Source: Paraburkholderia fungorum (GTDB lineage: Bacteria; Pseudomonadota; Gammaproteobacteria; Burkholderiales; Burkholderiaceae). Taken from it: a DNA stretch of 64,000 nt. The notes under the pieces are model-generated. The model saw only the letters and a list, made by a program, of their open reading frames with translations, was not told the origin of the DNA and did no database searches. A program made the translations under genes and the position numbers. Positions 8,868-17,715 of the stretch are shown here, piece after piece; within the stretch, counting starts at the first letter, position 1, and each line of letters begins with the position of its first letter. The stretch covers positions 558,001-622,000 of the forward strand of contig NZ_MCAS01000001.1 in NCBI RefSeq assembly GCF_003610895.1, in the 5' to 3' direction.

Positions 8868-10093
8868 GAGTAGAAGCTCGGCGTCGGATATCGTTGCGTC
8901 AGCGCCCATTCACCGATTTCCCGGAGCTTGTAGGCGAGCGGATCGTGAAGCGTATGAGTGCGCAAATTTCGCCAGTGACGGTCCAGCCTCAGCGCGCCAT
9001 GCGTCGCGCGCGCGCCCGCCACATCGAACATACGGGTACAGATGGTGAGCCCGATTTCCGTCGCGGCCACTTTGGCCGTTGCGACCGCCAACGCGACCTC
9101 GCCGCGCTCGGCGTCGGTCAGCGCGCCCGCTCGGGCCCAGGCCGCATCGAATCGATCGGCCGCGCGGTCGGTCAGGAGCCGCGCCGCTTCGAGGCCCGCC
9201 CAGAACTCGCCGTACTGGCCGAGAATATAAGGATCCGCTGCGGTGGTTTGCACGCCGGACGTGTGCCACGGCCGCGCTTCATGAAGCGTGTAATGACGGG
9301 CGTCGTTGAACGCACTTTCGCCGATGCTCAGATAGACATTCGTCAGGATCAACTGAGCGAGTAAGGGACGCAGGCACGCAAAGGGCGTCGACAGCGGGCC
9401 GGGGTCGGTCAGGATCTCGTGGTTCTCCACCCGTACTTTTTCCAGCGTCACCGTGCCGCTGTCCGTTTGCCGCTGGCCGATGTTGTTCCAATCCTCCGCG
9501 ACAGAGATGCCTGTGCGCCCAGTCGGTATCGCCGCGATCAGCAAAGCGCCGGTGCCGGCGTCTCGCGCGGAGGCGATCAACATTTCGGAGTCCAGCGCGC
9601 CGGAACAAAAACTCTTCTGCCCGCTGAACTCCCGCCAATCCGCCTGCGTATGGCTCACGGCCCGCTCATCGAGCGGGTTCAACGCGTTGCCCCAGAACCA
9701 TTGGCGCCGGGCAGTCTGCTCGAACCAGGCGCGCCATTGCGCCGGCGAGCCGAACAGGCGCACGGTCGCCAGCATCAGATGGTGGAAACCAAATACATGG
9801 CCGAGCGAACTATCTGCCCGACCGAGTGTGCGCACCACATCCAGGGTCTGCCGCCAGTTGGCCCCAAGGCCACCGTGCCCCTCGGGAATACTCATCGCGA
9901 GCAGGCCGCTGGCGCGTAATGCATCCCGCTCGGCCTTCGGCGTTCCGCCTCGCGCGTCGCGTTCGGCGGCGGTTATCGCAAAGGTGGCCGCGAGCCGCTG
10001 CGCGCTTTGCAGTGGCGTTTCAGTTACCGGTGCACGCTGCGCGTCCGGTAGCACGGAGGCCGGTGCGTCCGGCAGTACGTAGGTCGAATTCAT
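8864..10093 (-). CDS. sfnB: SfnB-family sulfur acquisition oxidoreductase
   Basis: A 409-residue acyl-CoA-dehydrogenase-fold flavoprotein, typical of SfnB. Visible family features are [14 protein letters not shown] in the N-terminal domain, [18 protein letters not shown] in the middle domain and [16 protein letters not shown] near the end, the same C-terminal signature as the 6466 gene, making the two distant paralogues. The chosen ATG at 10093 starts MNSTYVLP; the frame is open to 10174 and the start is not fixed by a strong ribosome-binding site. SfnB is linked to dimethyl sulfone metabolism in pseudomonads, but its exact reaction is unclear. It overlaps sfnR and is divergent from msuE. Confidence 0.83.
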   Translation of the reverse strand: MNSTYVLPDAPASVLPDAQRAPVTETPLQSAQRLAATFAITAAERDARGGTPKAERDALRASGLLAMSIPEGHGGLGANWRQTLDVVRTLGRADSSLGHVFGFHHLMLATVRLFGSPAQWRAWFEQTARRQWFWGNALNPLDERAVSHTQADWREFSGQKSFCSGALDSEMLIASARDAGTGALLIAAIPTGRTGISVAEDWNNIGQRQTDSGTVTLEKVRVENHEILTDPGPLSTPFACLRPLLAQLILTNVYLSIGESAFNDARHYTLHEARPWHTSGVQTTAADPYILGQYGEFWAGLEAARLLTDRAADRFDAAWARAGALTDAERGEVALAVATAKVAATEIGLTICTRMFDVAGARATHGALRLDRHWRNLRTHTLHDPLAYKLREIGEWALTQRYPTPSFYS

Positions 10094-10271
10094 ATGGACA
10101 AAGGCACTCACTCCGCCTGGCACGGACGTGGAACGGCATCTGACGGCTGACGGCTGACGGGTCGTGAACGGCATCGATCAGCATTGCTTCCTGAGAGACG
10201 TATTCTGACCATCTCCCGCAAATTCCGATGCATTTTGTTGTGGTAACCAAAGTCGAATTGCTGCTTACGCA

Positions 10272-10293
10272 GCAGCATCGTTATGGATGCTGC
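10272..10293. promoter_or_regulatory. Inverted repeat, candidate upstream activator site
   Basis: Eight-base arms GCAGCATC and GATGCTGC flank a GTTATG loop, about 280 bases upstream of the msuE sigma-54 promoter. It overlaps a smaller GCTGC/GCAGC hairpin at 10260-10273. It may be an SfnR enhancer site, or an mRNA hairpin in the sfnB leader. Confidence 0.35.
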
Positions 10294-10487
10294 CTCTGCA
10301 TCAGCATCCTCCTGTTGAGCGCCTCCCCCGCAGCAGACCCGTTGGAATACTGAAAGTCCGCACGCCGTCGGCGGATTCAGGGATTGCTTCCCCAGCAGCA
10401 GCGCTGAGGCCATGTTGCTTCGCCAGCTTCATACGTCAGCCTGCAATAGTTCCACGCCACCGCGATATGCAAGGCCGCAAAAAACCG

Positions 10488-10506
10488 CAAACGGTTATGC
10501 CGTTTG
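10488..10506. promoter_or_regulatory. Inverted repeat CAAACGG-N5-CCGTTTG, candidate operator
   Basis: Seven-base perfect arms around TTATG, centred about 85 bases upstream of the msuE sigma-54 -24/-12 element, a normal distance for an enhancer-binding protein. No copy was seen upstream of the 6381 promoter, which weakens the case for a common SfnR site. Confidence 0.4.
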
Positions 10507-10572
10507 ATTCAGCGCGCGATCGGCGTTGATCCGAACTTTCCAGCCGAGTCCGTCTGGTCCGCGCAAAAACGG

Positions 10573-10589
10573 ATGGCACGGTATTCGCT
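10573..10589 (+). promoter_or_regulatory. Sigma-54 promoter for the msuE-sfnG operon
   Basis: ATGGCACGGTATTCGCT contains the full -24 box TGGCACG and, after exactly ten bases from GG (10575-10576), the GC (10587-10588) of a -12 box TCGC. The predicted start near 10600 gives a leader of about 40 bases, and GAAAGGA precedes the msuE ATG at 10641. Confidence 0.72.
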
Positions 10590-10640
10590 AAATAAGCTGC
10601 ACTCCAGATTAATTTTAATTCGCCTGAAAGGATCGTTCGA

Positions 10641-11222
10641 ATGGGCAAGAGATTGAAAGTAGCCGCCATCTCCGGTGGATTGCAACGGCCGTCGCGCACT
10701 CTCGTCGTGGTGGAACGCCTGCTTGCCGCTCTCGGCGACGCGCTGCCGATCGACACTCACCTCGTCGAACTGGGGCAGATCGCCTCGCGCCTCGCCGGCG
10801 CGGTTCATCGCTCACAGGTTCCGGCCGACGTGGAAGCGCACATCGCAGCCATTGAATCCGCGGACCTGCTGGTCGTGGCGAGCCCGGTTTATCGCGCCTC
10901 GTATACGGGACTCTTCAAGCATCTGTTCGATCTGGTGCACCACGAGGCGCTGTTCGACGTACCGGTTCTGCTCGCCGCAACCGGTGGCAGCGATCGTCAT
11001 GCGCTTGTCATCGACCATCAATTGCGCCCGCTCTTCAGCTTCTTTCAGGCTCGCACGCTGCCGATCGGCGTGTACGCGTCCGAGGCGGATTTCAGCGGCT
11101 ACGCAATCTCGAACCCCGCGCTGGAAGAACGCATTGCACTGGCGGTCGCACGCGCGCTTCCGTGGCTGCACGCCGGACGCCTTCCTGCTTCGTTACCGCA
11201 AACCGCAACGCTGCTTGCATAG
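10641..11222 (+). CDS. msuE: NAD(P)H-dependent FMN reductase, MsuE-like
   Basis: A 193-residue flavodoxin-fold FMN reductase that would supply reduced flavin to SfnG and the other flavin oxygenases here. The N-terminus KVAAISGGLQRPSRT is the phosphate-binding loop, and ADLLVVASPVYRASYTGLFK is the family's flavin/substrate loop, as in MsuE and SsuE. The length is usual. It is the first gene after a sigma-54 promoter and is followed 28 bases later by sfnG, the same order as msu/sfn operons in other bacteria. Confidence 0.9.
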   Translation: MGKRLKVAAISGGLQRPSRTLVVVERLLAALGDALPIDTHLVELGQIASRLAGAVHRSQVPADVEAHIAAIESADLLVVASPVYRASYTGLFKHLFDLVHHEALFDVPVLLAATGGSDRHALVIDHQLRPLFSFFQARTLPIGVYASEADFSGYAISNPALEERIALAVARALPWLHAGRLPASLPQTATLLA

Positions 11223-11250
11223 ATCCCAACATTCAATCATCAGGAACATC

Positions 11251-12354
11251 ATGAGCCAGAACCCCTCCCACGACGACGCCGTCAAGTTCGCTTACTGGGT
11301 ACCCAATGTCAGCGGCGGTCTGGTCGTCAGCACGATCGAGCAACGCACCGACTGGAGTCTCGAGTACAACCAGAAACTCGCACAAACCGCGGAGAAGGCG
11401 GGTTTCGACTACGCGCTGAGCCAGATCCGCTTCACTGCCGGATACGGCGCGGAATATCAGCACGAATCGGTTTCGTTCAGTCAGGCCCTGCTGCACGCGA
11501 CGACCAAACTCAAAGTGCTGGCTGCGATTCTGCCAGGGCCGTGGCATCCCGCCGTGGTCGCCAAGCAACTGGCCACCATCGACCATATCTCGAACGGCCG
11601 CATTGCGATCAACGTGGTGAGCGGCTGGTTCAAGGGCGAGTTCACCGCGATCGGCGAGCCGTGGCTCGAACACGACGAACGCTATCGCCGCTCGAACGAA
11701 TTCATTCAGGCGCTCAAAGGCATCTGGACCCAGGACAACTTCACTTTCAAGGGGGACTTCTACCGCTTCAACGATTACACGCTGAGTCCCAAGCCCGTAC
11801 AGAAGCCGCATCCGGAGATCTTCCAGGGCGGCAGTTCACGCGCCGCACGCGACAACGCTGCCAGCGTCTCCGACTGGTACTTCACCAACGGCAACACGCC
11901 GGAGAATCTGAAAGCGCAGATCGACGATATTCAGGCCAAGGCGGCGAAGAACAATCACAAGGTGCGGATCGGCGTGAATGCCTTCGTGATCGCGCGCGAT
12001 ACCGAAGAAGAAGCTCAGGCCGTTCTCGCCGACATCATCAAACACGCGCACGTCGAAGCGGTGCATGCCTTCGGCGACGCCGTCAAACAGGCCGGCAAGG
12101 CGTCCCCCGAAGGCGAAGGCAACTGGGCCAAGTCGAGTTTCGAAGACCTCGTGCAATACAACGACGGTTTCCGCACCAATCTCATCGGTACACCGCAGCA
12201 GATCGCCGAGCGCATCGTCGAACTGAAATCGATTGGCGTGGATCTCGTGTTGACCGGCTTTCTTCATTTCATCGAAGAAGTGGAGTATTTCGGCAAGCGT
12301 GTCTTGCCGTTGGTGCGCGAACTCGAACTCAAGCAACAGGCCAAGGCTGCCTGA
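11251..12354 (+). CDS. sfnG: FMNH2-dependent dimethyl sulfone monooxygenase SfnG
   Basis: A 367-residue luciferase-fold (TIM barrel) monooxygenase. SfnG converts dimethyl sulfone to methanesulfinate with reduced flavin. Motifs seen: FAYWVPNVSGGLVVS at the start, the group-C loop AAILPGPWHPAVVAKQLATI, GRIAINVVSGWFKGEF, and PHPEIFQGGSSRAARDNAA. The ATG at 11251 follows CAGGAAC. A longer in-frame extension exists upstream within msuE but has no start signals. It shares the msuE operon. Confidence in the family is high; sulfone specificity is inferred from resemblance and neighbours. Confidence 0.9.
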   Translation: MSQNPSHDDAVKFAYWVPNVSGGLVVSTIEQRTDWSLEYNQKLAQTAEKAGFDYALSQIRFTAGYGAEYQHESVSFSQALLHATTKLKVLAAILPGPWHPAVVAKQLATIDHISNGRIAINVVSGWFKGEFTAIGEPWLEHDERYRRSNEFIQALKGIWTQDNFTFKGDFYRFNDYTLSPKPVQKPHPEIFQGGSSRAARDNAASVSDWYFTNGNTPENLKAQIDDIQAKAAKNNHKVRIGVNAFVIARDTEEEAQAVLADIIKHAHVEAVHAFGDAVKQAGKASPEGEGNWAKSSFEDLVQYNDGFRTNLIGTPQQIAERIVELKSIGVDLVLTGFLHFIEEVEYFGKRVLPLVRELELKQQAKAA

Positions 12355-12356
12355 GC

Positions 12357-13523
12357 ATGACAGACGCGCAGCCCTCGACGTTACCGGACTGGCTGCGCCA
12401 TCAGGCGCAGCATCGGCCGCACGCCGTCGCATTGCGGCACAAGCGGCTGGGTGCATGGCACGCGTTGTCGTGGCACGAGGTTGCCACGGCGGTCGAGCAG
12501 CTGGCCGCCGGTCTCGCGCAACACGGCTTTGCGGCAGGCGACGCGCTGCTGCTCGTCAGTCATCCACGCGAGGAAGCGTTGCTGCTGTCGCTCGCGGCGC
12601 AGTGGAACGGTGGCGTCGCGATACCACTCGACCCGCAACTCGCCGGCGACACGTTGCGCTCGGCGCTTGTACAAATCGCCCCGCGCTTCGCGTTCGCGGA
12701 AGACGACAGTCAGGTGGATCGTCTGCTGGGCTGCGAAGGGTTGCGCGTGATCGACGCCAATCCGCGCAATCTGGCGCCGCATCCGCATGCAGCGGTGATT
12801 GCTTATCGCACGTTGCCGGTTCAAGGTAACAGCGGGCTCGCCCCCCTCGCCCGGCCGCACGACGACGCGTTCGCCTTCGTGCGCCTCGATGCCGATGGGC
12901 AACTCGTCGAACAGCGTTTCCCGCATCTGGCGCTGGTGCGCGAAGCTCAGCAACTCGCTGCCATCGAGAAACTGAATCCCGAAGACGAAGCGTTTGCCGC
13001 GCGCGCATTCGCCGCCGCATCGCAGGCACGTTACCTGATTGCACCCTGGGTGCTGAGCGGCTTTCGCCTGAATTTCCCGGAGTCGCTCGCGACCCGCGAC
13101 AACGATCGCCGCGAGCTCGCCCCGACGCTCGTGGCCGGCACGCGCGAAACCTATGCCCGTGTGGCACAGCTCGTCGACGACCGCTTGCCCGGCGCACGCT
13201 CCTGGCGACGGCGCCTGATCAACCGTGCCCAACGCGGACAGGGCAGCTCGCTTGCGCGCGCCTTGACCTGGTGGCTCATCGCCCGCCCGCTTCGCGAGGT
13301 GATCGGTTTTAGGCGTACCCATGCGGCGCTCGTCATCGGGTTGCCGCTCGACGAGAAAACCGCCGCGCTATTCGGCGCATTACGCGTGGATGTGCGCGCG
13401 TGGCCCGACGCAGGCGACTGGCGCCGTGTCGATTCGCGCCGCGAGGCGGCGGCACCACAACGTCCCGTGCCCGGCGGCGGGTTGCAAGAACCGGCACAGC
13501 GGCCAACGCAACAGCCCGCCTAG
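12357..13523 (+). CDS. Degenerate, truncated acyl-CoA synthetase (AMP-binding) homologue
   Basis: A 388-residue protein colinear with the N-terminal part of long-chain acyl-CoA synthetases: PDWLRHQAQHRPHAVALRHK, WHEVATAVEQLAAGLAQHGF and the later WVLSGFRLNFPES/LAPTLVAGTRETYARV. The phosphate-binding A3 motif (TSGTTGxPK), expected after the DDAFAFV strand, is replaced by an unrelated segment starting RLDADGQL. The C-terminal catalytic domain is absent; the protein ends in a Pro/Gln-rich tail. Full-length relatives commonly head this type of ABC importer operon. It begins two bases after the sfnG stop and ends six bases before livG. It is probably not a ligase; a structural or vestigial role is possible. 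Confidence 0.7.
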   Translation: MTDAQPSTLPDWLRHQAQHRPHAVALRHKRLGAWHALSWHEVATAVEQLAAGLAQHGFAAGDALLLVSHPREEALLLSLAAQWNGGVAIPLDPQLAGDTLRSALVQIAPRFAFAEDDSQVDRLLGCEGLRVIDANPRNLAPHPHAAVIAYRTLPVQGNSGLAPLARPHDDAFAFVRLDADGQLVEQRFPHLALVREAQQLAAIEKLNPEDEAFAARAFAAASQARYLIAPWVLSGFRLNFPESLATRDNDRRELAPTLVAGTRETYARVAQLVDDRLPGARSWRRRLINRAQRGQGSSLARALTWWLIARPLREVIGFRRTHAALVIGLPLDEKTAALFGALRVDVRAWPDAGDWRRVDSRREAAAPQRPVPGGGLQEPAQRPTQQPA

Positions 13524-13529
13524 TGACGC

Positions 13530-14324
13530 ATGACTCCATTCTCCATGACCTCGTCCGCAACCGCCCTGCTCTCGCTCGACCATATCTCGCTGTCGTTCAA
13601 AGGCGTGAAAGCGGTCACCGATATCAGCTTCGCCGTACGCAAGGGTGAAATCTGCGCGCTGATCGGCCCCAACGGTGCGGGCAAAAGTTCGCTGCTCAAC
13701 GTGATCAACGGCGTCTATCAACCGCAGCAAGGCCGTGTGCTTTTCGACGGCCATGCCTACCGACGCATGAATCCGTATCACGCGGCGCACCGCGGCATTG
13801 CCCGCACGTTTCAGAACATTGCGCTGTTTCGCCGGATGAGTGTGCTGGACAACGTACTCACCGGCCGCAATCTGCACCGGCGCAGCACGTGGCTTGAGCA
13901 AACCTTGAGTCTCGGCCGCGCCCGCAGCGATGAAGCGGTGCAGCGCCACCATGCGGAGGTCGTGATCGAAGCGCTCGACTTGCAGCGCTATCGCCACACC
14001 GCCGTCGGCACCTTGTCGTACGGCGTTCAGAAACGTGTCGAACTGGCCCGCGCCCTCGCCGCCGAGCCGCGCCTCCTGCTGCTCGACGAACCGATGGCCG
14101 GTATGAATGCGGACGAAAAACGCGCCATGGCGGGCTATGTGCTCGACGCCAACACGCAGTTCGGCGTGACCGTCGTACTCATCGAGCACGACATCGGCGT
14201 GGTGATGGACCTGTCGGATCACGTCGTGGTGCTCGACTACGGCAAGAAGATCGCCGACGGCGCCCCCGCCGACGTGCGCACCAACCCGGACGTGCTGGCC
14301 GCCTATCTCGGCACCCGTCACTGA
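13530..14324 (+). CDS. livG: Branched-chain-amino-acid-type ABC transporter ATP-binding protein (LivG)
   Basis: A 264-residue ATPase of the importer. Walker A GPNGAGKSS, signature LSYGVQKRVELARAL, Walker B LLLLDEPMAGM, and the LivG-type insert TFQNIALFRRMSVLDNVL(T)GR are visible. The C-terminus ends in a typical ADGAPADVRTNPDVLAAYLG. An internal ATG at 13545 (MTSSATALLSLD) is a possible start as well. With livH, livM, the binding protein and livF it makes a complete transporter, and it lies in the sulfone operon direction with short spacings. Confidence 0.92.
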   Translation: MTPFSMTSSATALLSLDHISLSFKGVKAVTDISFAVRKGEICALIGPNGAGKSSLLNVINGVYQPQQGRVLFDGHAYRRMNPYHAAHRGIARTFQNIALFRRMSVLDNVLTGRNLHRRSTWLEQTLSLGRARSDEAVQRHHAEVVIEALDLQRYRHTAVGTLSYGVQKRVELARALAAEPRLLLLDEPMAGMNADEKRAMAGYVLDANTQFGVTVVLIEHDIGVVMDLSDHVVVLDYGKKIADGAPADVRTNPDVLAAYLGTRH

Positions 14325-14337
14325 GAGACTGAACAAC

Positions 14338-15219
14338 ATGGGATTTTTTCTCGAAGTACTCGTCGGCGGGTTACTGGCCGGCGTGATGTATTCGATGGTC
14401 GCAATCGGCTTCGTGCTGATTTACAAAGCGTCCGGCGTCTTCAATTTCGCGCAGGGTTCGATGGTGCTGTTCGGCGCGCTCACGTATGTGAGCCTCGTCG
14501 AACGGCATGTGAACCCCGTGCTTGCATTTGGCGTAACGCTAGCGGCACTGGTGCTGATCGCAGTGCTGATCGGCCGGCTCGTGTTGCGGCCGTTGGTGAA
14601 CCGCCCGCCCATTGTCCTGTTCATGGCGACACTCGGTTTGAGTTTCATTCTGGAAGGCGCGGCGCAGTTGTTCTGGGGCGCGCAGGTGCACGGCCTGGAT
14701 CTCGGCATCGACGACAAGCCGCTGAACGTGGCCGGCGTCATGATCAGCCAGTTCGACATCTTTGCCGCCGCGACCGCCGGCGCGCTGGTGATTGGCCTGT
14801 CGCTGCTGACCAATCGCACGCGGCTCGGCTTGTCGCTGCGCGCGGTCGCCGACGATCCGCTCGCGGCGCTCGCCATCGGCTTGCGGCTGCCGCGCGTGTG
14901 GGCGATCGTCTGGGCGCTGGCCGGCTTTGTCAGCCTCGTGGCAGGCCTGCTGTGGGGCGCGCGCCTCGGCGTGCAGTTCTCGCTCTCGCTGGTGGTGTTG
15001 AAGGCGCTGCCGGTGCTGATTATCGGCGGGTTTTCGTCGATCGGCGGGGCGATCGTGGGCGGCCTGCTGATCGGCGCCTCGGAGAAGCTTGCTGAGGTCT
15101 ATGTCGGCAGCCTGCTTGGCGGCGGCATTGAAAACTGGTTTCCCTATCTGCTCGCGATGCTGTTCCTGCTCGCGCGGCCTGTCGGCCTGTTCGGCGAACC
15201 CGCCGTCGAACGCGTGTGA
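14338..15219 (+). CDS. livH: Branched-chain-type ABC transporter permease LivH
   Basis: A 293-residue inner-membrane permease with about eight hydrophobic segments. Family features: GGLLAGVMYSMVAIGFVLIYK at the start, GVFNFAQGSMVLFGA, the coupling region LGLSLRAVADDPLAALAIGL, and the C-terminal GGFSSIGGAIVGGLLIGASE. It follows livG by 13 bases and overlaps the GTG of livM. Substrate is not readable from the permease. Confidence 0.92.
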   Translation: MGFFLEVLVGGLLAGVMYSMVAIGFVLIYKASGVFNFAQGSMVLFGALTYVSLVERHVNPVLAFGVTLAALVLIAVLIGRLVLRPLVNRPPIVLFMATLGLSFILEGAAQLFWGAQVHGLDLGIDDKPLNVAGVMISQFDIFAAATAGALVIGLSLLTNRTRLGLSLRAVADDPLAALAIGLRLPRVWAIVWALAGFVSLVAGLLWGARLGVQFSLSLVVLKALPVLIIGGFSSIGGAIVGGLLIGASEKLAEVYVGSLLGGGIENWFPYLLAMLFLLARPVGLFGEPAVERV

Positions 15220-16295
15220 GGCCCGCTATGTCATCTCTTCGCGCCACCCTGAACGCACCGCGCCAGTTCAAGCCACACGCGCTGCGATTGCCGCTGCTGA
15301 AGTCATCGCTCGCCGCCTTGCTCGCGCTGATCGCGTTCATCGCCGTTCCGCTGTTCGGCAACGACTACTGGCTCAATGCCATTCTGATTCCGTTCCTCGT
15401 GCTGTCTCTCGCGGGACTCGGCCTGAACCTGGTCACCGGCTACGCGGGTCAGCTCTCGCTCGGTTCCGCGGCGTTCATGTCGGTTGGCGCCTATGCCACG
15501 TACAACCTGATGGTGCGGGCGCCCGGCTTGCCGCTCATCGCCGACCTGTTGCTGGGGGGATTGATCACCGCCGCGGTCGGCGCCGTATTCGGTTTGCCGA
15601 GTCTGCGTATCAAGGGCTTCTATCTGATCGTCTCGACACTGGCCGCGCAGTTCTTTGTCGAATGGATTTTTACGCGAGTCAGCTGGTTTTCCAATAACGA
15701 CACCTCAGGCGTACTCAGCGCGCCGCGCCTCACCGCGTTCGGCCTGAAGATCGACACGCCCGCTGCGCGCTATCTGCTCGTGCTGGGCGTCACTACCGTG
15801 CTGTTCATACTTGCAGCCCGCCTCGTGCGCAGCGAACTCGGCCGCCGCTGGATGGCCGTGCGCGACATGGACACCGCCGCGCGGGTGATCGGCATTCCGG
15901 CCGGCCGCACCAAGCTGCTTGCCTTCGCGCTGAGTTCGTTCGTGATCGGCATTGCCGGCGCGTTGTGGGCATTTGCCTATCTCGGCACGGTCGAGCCGCA
16001 CGGCTTCGACCTCAATCTGTCGTTTCAGGTGTTGTTCATCATCATCATCGGCGGCATGGGGAGCATTGGCGGGAATTTTCTGGGCGCGGCGTTCATCGTG
16101 CTGCTGCCCATTCTTCTCTCGAACGCGGCAGGCGCGCTCGCCAGCATCGGCATCGAAGCCGGTCAGTTGCAGAACCTGCAGAAGATCCTCTTCGGCACAT
16201 TGATCATTGTTTTTCTCATCAAGGAACCAGACGGGCTCGCAAGACTGGTTCAGACCGCGCGGAACCGTCTGCGCGACTGGCCGCTGCGTGCATGA
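15216..16295 (+). CDS. livM: Branched-chain-type ABC transporter permease LivM
   Basis: A 359-residue permease with about nine membrane segments. Typical motifs: LAGLGLNLVTGYAGQLSLG, LRIKGFYLIVSTLAAQFF, SELGRRWMAVRDMDTAARVIG (cytoplasmic coupling loop) and IIIGGMGSIGGNFLGAAF. A GTG at 15216 overlaps the livH stop (GTGA); an ATG at 15228 is an alternative. It pairs with LivH to form the channel. Both permeases keep all their expected conserved segments. Confidence 0.9.
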   Translation: MRPAMSSLRATLNAPRQFKPHALRLPLLKSSLAALLALIAFIAVPLFGNDYWLNAILIPFLVLSLAGLGLNLVTGYAGQLSLGSAAFMSVGAYATYNLMVRAPGLPLIADLLLGGLITAAVGAVFGLPSLRIKGFYLIVSTLAAQFFVEWIFTRVSWFSNNDTSGVLSAPRLTAFGLKIDTPAARYLLVLGVTTVLFILAARLVRSELGRRWMAVRDMDTAARVIGIPAGRTKLLAFALSSFVIGIAGALWAFAYLGTVEPHGFDLNLSFQVLFIIIIGGMGSIGGNFLGAAFIVLLPILLSNAAGALASIGIEAGQLQNLQKILFGTLIIVFLIKEPDGLARLVQTARNRLRDWPLRA

Positions 16296-16351
16296 CGCCG
16301 GGTTCATCCACCACCCTTAACCATCGTTTATCCAATCAAGGTCCATTCAGT

Positions 16352-17713
16352 ATGAATTTCATCGACTCCTTCAGAAAGCGTGGGACCGTCTCGCGCACCG
16401 CCGTTGCCGCGAGCCTGATGCTTGCGCTCACCACCGCGTTTATGTCCACCGTGCAGGCCGCGGGCGAAGAATACTTCCCGCTGCAAAGCTATCGCGTCGG
16501 ACCGTATGCGGCGGGCGGCAGTGGTTTCTTCGGCGGTTTCATCGACTACATGAACCTCATCAACAAGCGCGATGGCGGTGTCAATGGAGTCAAGCTGACG
16601 TGGAGCGAATGCGAAACCGAATACGTCGTGGAGAAAGGCGTGGAGTGCTACGAGCGGCTCAAAGGCGGCCTGAACGGCGCACCGGCCGCGGCGACCAATC
16701 CGCTCTCGGTCGGGATCGCCTACGCGACGCTCGACCGCTCGACCGCCGACAAGATTCCGCTGGTCACGATCAATCACGGCCGCACGGATTCCACCGACGG
16801 CGCGGTATTCCCGTACGTGTTTCCGCTCCAGCTCAATCCGTATAGCGAAGTCTCGGCAATCGTCAATTACATCGGTCAGCAATCAGGCGGCTTGAACCAG
16901 CTCAAAGGCAAGAAGATCGTGGTGCTCTACCACGGCTCGCCTTACGGCCGCGAGACGATTCCGGTGCTCGACACGCTCGCCAAGAAATACGGTTTCGAGC
17001 TCACGCAGATCGAGGTCCCGCATCCGGGCAACGAACAGGGCTCGCAGTGGCTCACGATCCACCGGATCAATCCGGACTGGGTGATTCTGCGCGGCTGGGG
17101 CGTGATGAATCCGGTCGCACTGAAGTCGGCGCAGAAGGTCGGCTTCCCGGCGAATCACATCATCGGCAACATCTGGAGCAATTCGGAAGAGGATGCACGT
17201 CCGGCCGGCGACGCCGCCAAGGGCTTTATTTCGATCACCACACACCCGTCGGGCACCGATTTCCCGGTGCTTCAGGCGATCAATCAGTATGTGATCAAAC
17301 CCGGCAACGGCAACCTGAAGGATCCGGCTCGCTTCGGTACGGTGTATTACAACCTCGGCGTGGTCAACGGCATTCTCAATGTCGAAGCGCTGCGTGTCGC
17401 ACAAGCAAAGTATGGCAACAAGCCGCTGACGGGCGAACAGGTACGCTGGGGTTTCGAGCATCTGAATCTCGACGACGCGCGTCTTAAGCAACTCGGCGCG
17501 TATGGGCTGGTTCAGCCGCTGAAACTGTCGTGTTCCGATCACGAGGGCGGCGGCGCCGTGCGCTTCCAGCAATGGGACGGCCAGCAATGGAAAGTCATCA
17601 GCGGCTGGGTTCAGGCAGATCGTCCGCTCTTGCGCCCGATCATCGAGAAGTCGGCCAATGCGTACGCCAGGGAAAAGGGCATTACGCCGCGCGATTGCAG
17701 TAAGGACCTCTGA
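16352..17713 (+). CDS. Periplasmic substrate-binding protein of the ABC importer
   Basis: A 453-residue periplasmic binding protein (type I fold, LivK/AmiC-like). The signal peptide ends near MSTVQA/AGEE. The start at 16352 is preceded by CAAGG; the frame is open far upstream inside livM but without start signals. Conserved features are the YAAGGSGFFGGFIDYMNLIN start, KLTWSECETEYVVEKGVECYERL and KKIVVLYHGSPYGRETIPVL. This longer clade usually goes with AMP-ligase-linked transporters. The ligand is unknown; sulfonates or sulfones are suggested only by location. Confidence 0.88.
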   Translation: MNFIDSFRKRGTVSRTAVAASLMLALTTAFMSTVQAAGEEYFPLQSYRVGPYAAGGSGFFGGFIDYMNLINKRDGGVNGVKLTWSECETEYVVEKGVECYERLKGGLNGAPAAATNPLSVGIAYATLDRSTADKIPLVTINHGRTDSTDGAVFPYVFPLQLNPYSEVSAIVNYIGQQSGGLNQLKGKKIVVLYHGSPYGRETIPVLDTLAKKYGFELTQIEVPHPGNEQGSQWLTIHRINPDWVILRGWGVMNPVALKSAQKVGFPANHIIGNIWSNSEEDARPAGDAAKGFISITTHPSGTDFPVLQAINQYVIKPGNGNLKDPARFGTVYYNLGVVNGILNVEALRVAQAKYGNKPLTGEQVRWGFEHLNLDDARLKQLGAYGLVQPLKLSCSDHEGGGAVRFQQWDGQQWKVISGWVQADRPLLRPIIEKSANAYAREKGITPRDCSKDL

Positions 17714-17715
17714 GC

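Larger units (their letters stand above)
10094..10640. other. Divergent regulatory region between sfnB and msuE
   Basis: About 550 bases without a convincing gene. It holds the sigma-54 promoter before msuE and three inverted repeats: GCTGC/GCAGC at 10260-10273, GCAGCATC/GATGCTGC at 10272-10293 and CAAACGG/CCGTTTG at 10488-10506. The last two both have TTATG in the loop. Inverted repeats upstream of a sigma-54 promoter are typical activator sites. No matching sigma-54 element was found for sfnB on the other strand. Confidence 0.5.

Noticed and set aside
10108..10413. Short minus-strand frame in the sfnB/msuE intergenic region
   Set aside because: Ser/Arg/Leu-rich translation covering the inverted repeats, with no domain or ribosome-binding site.
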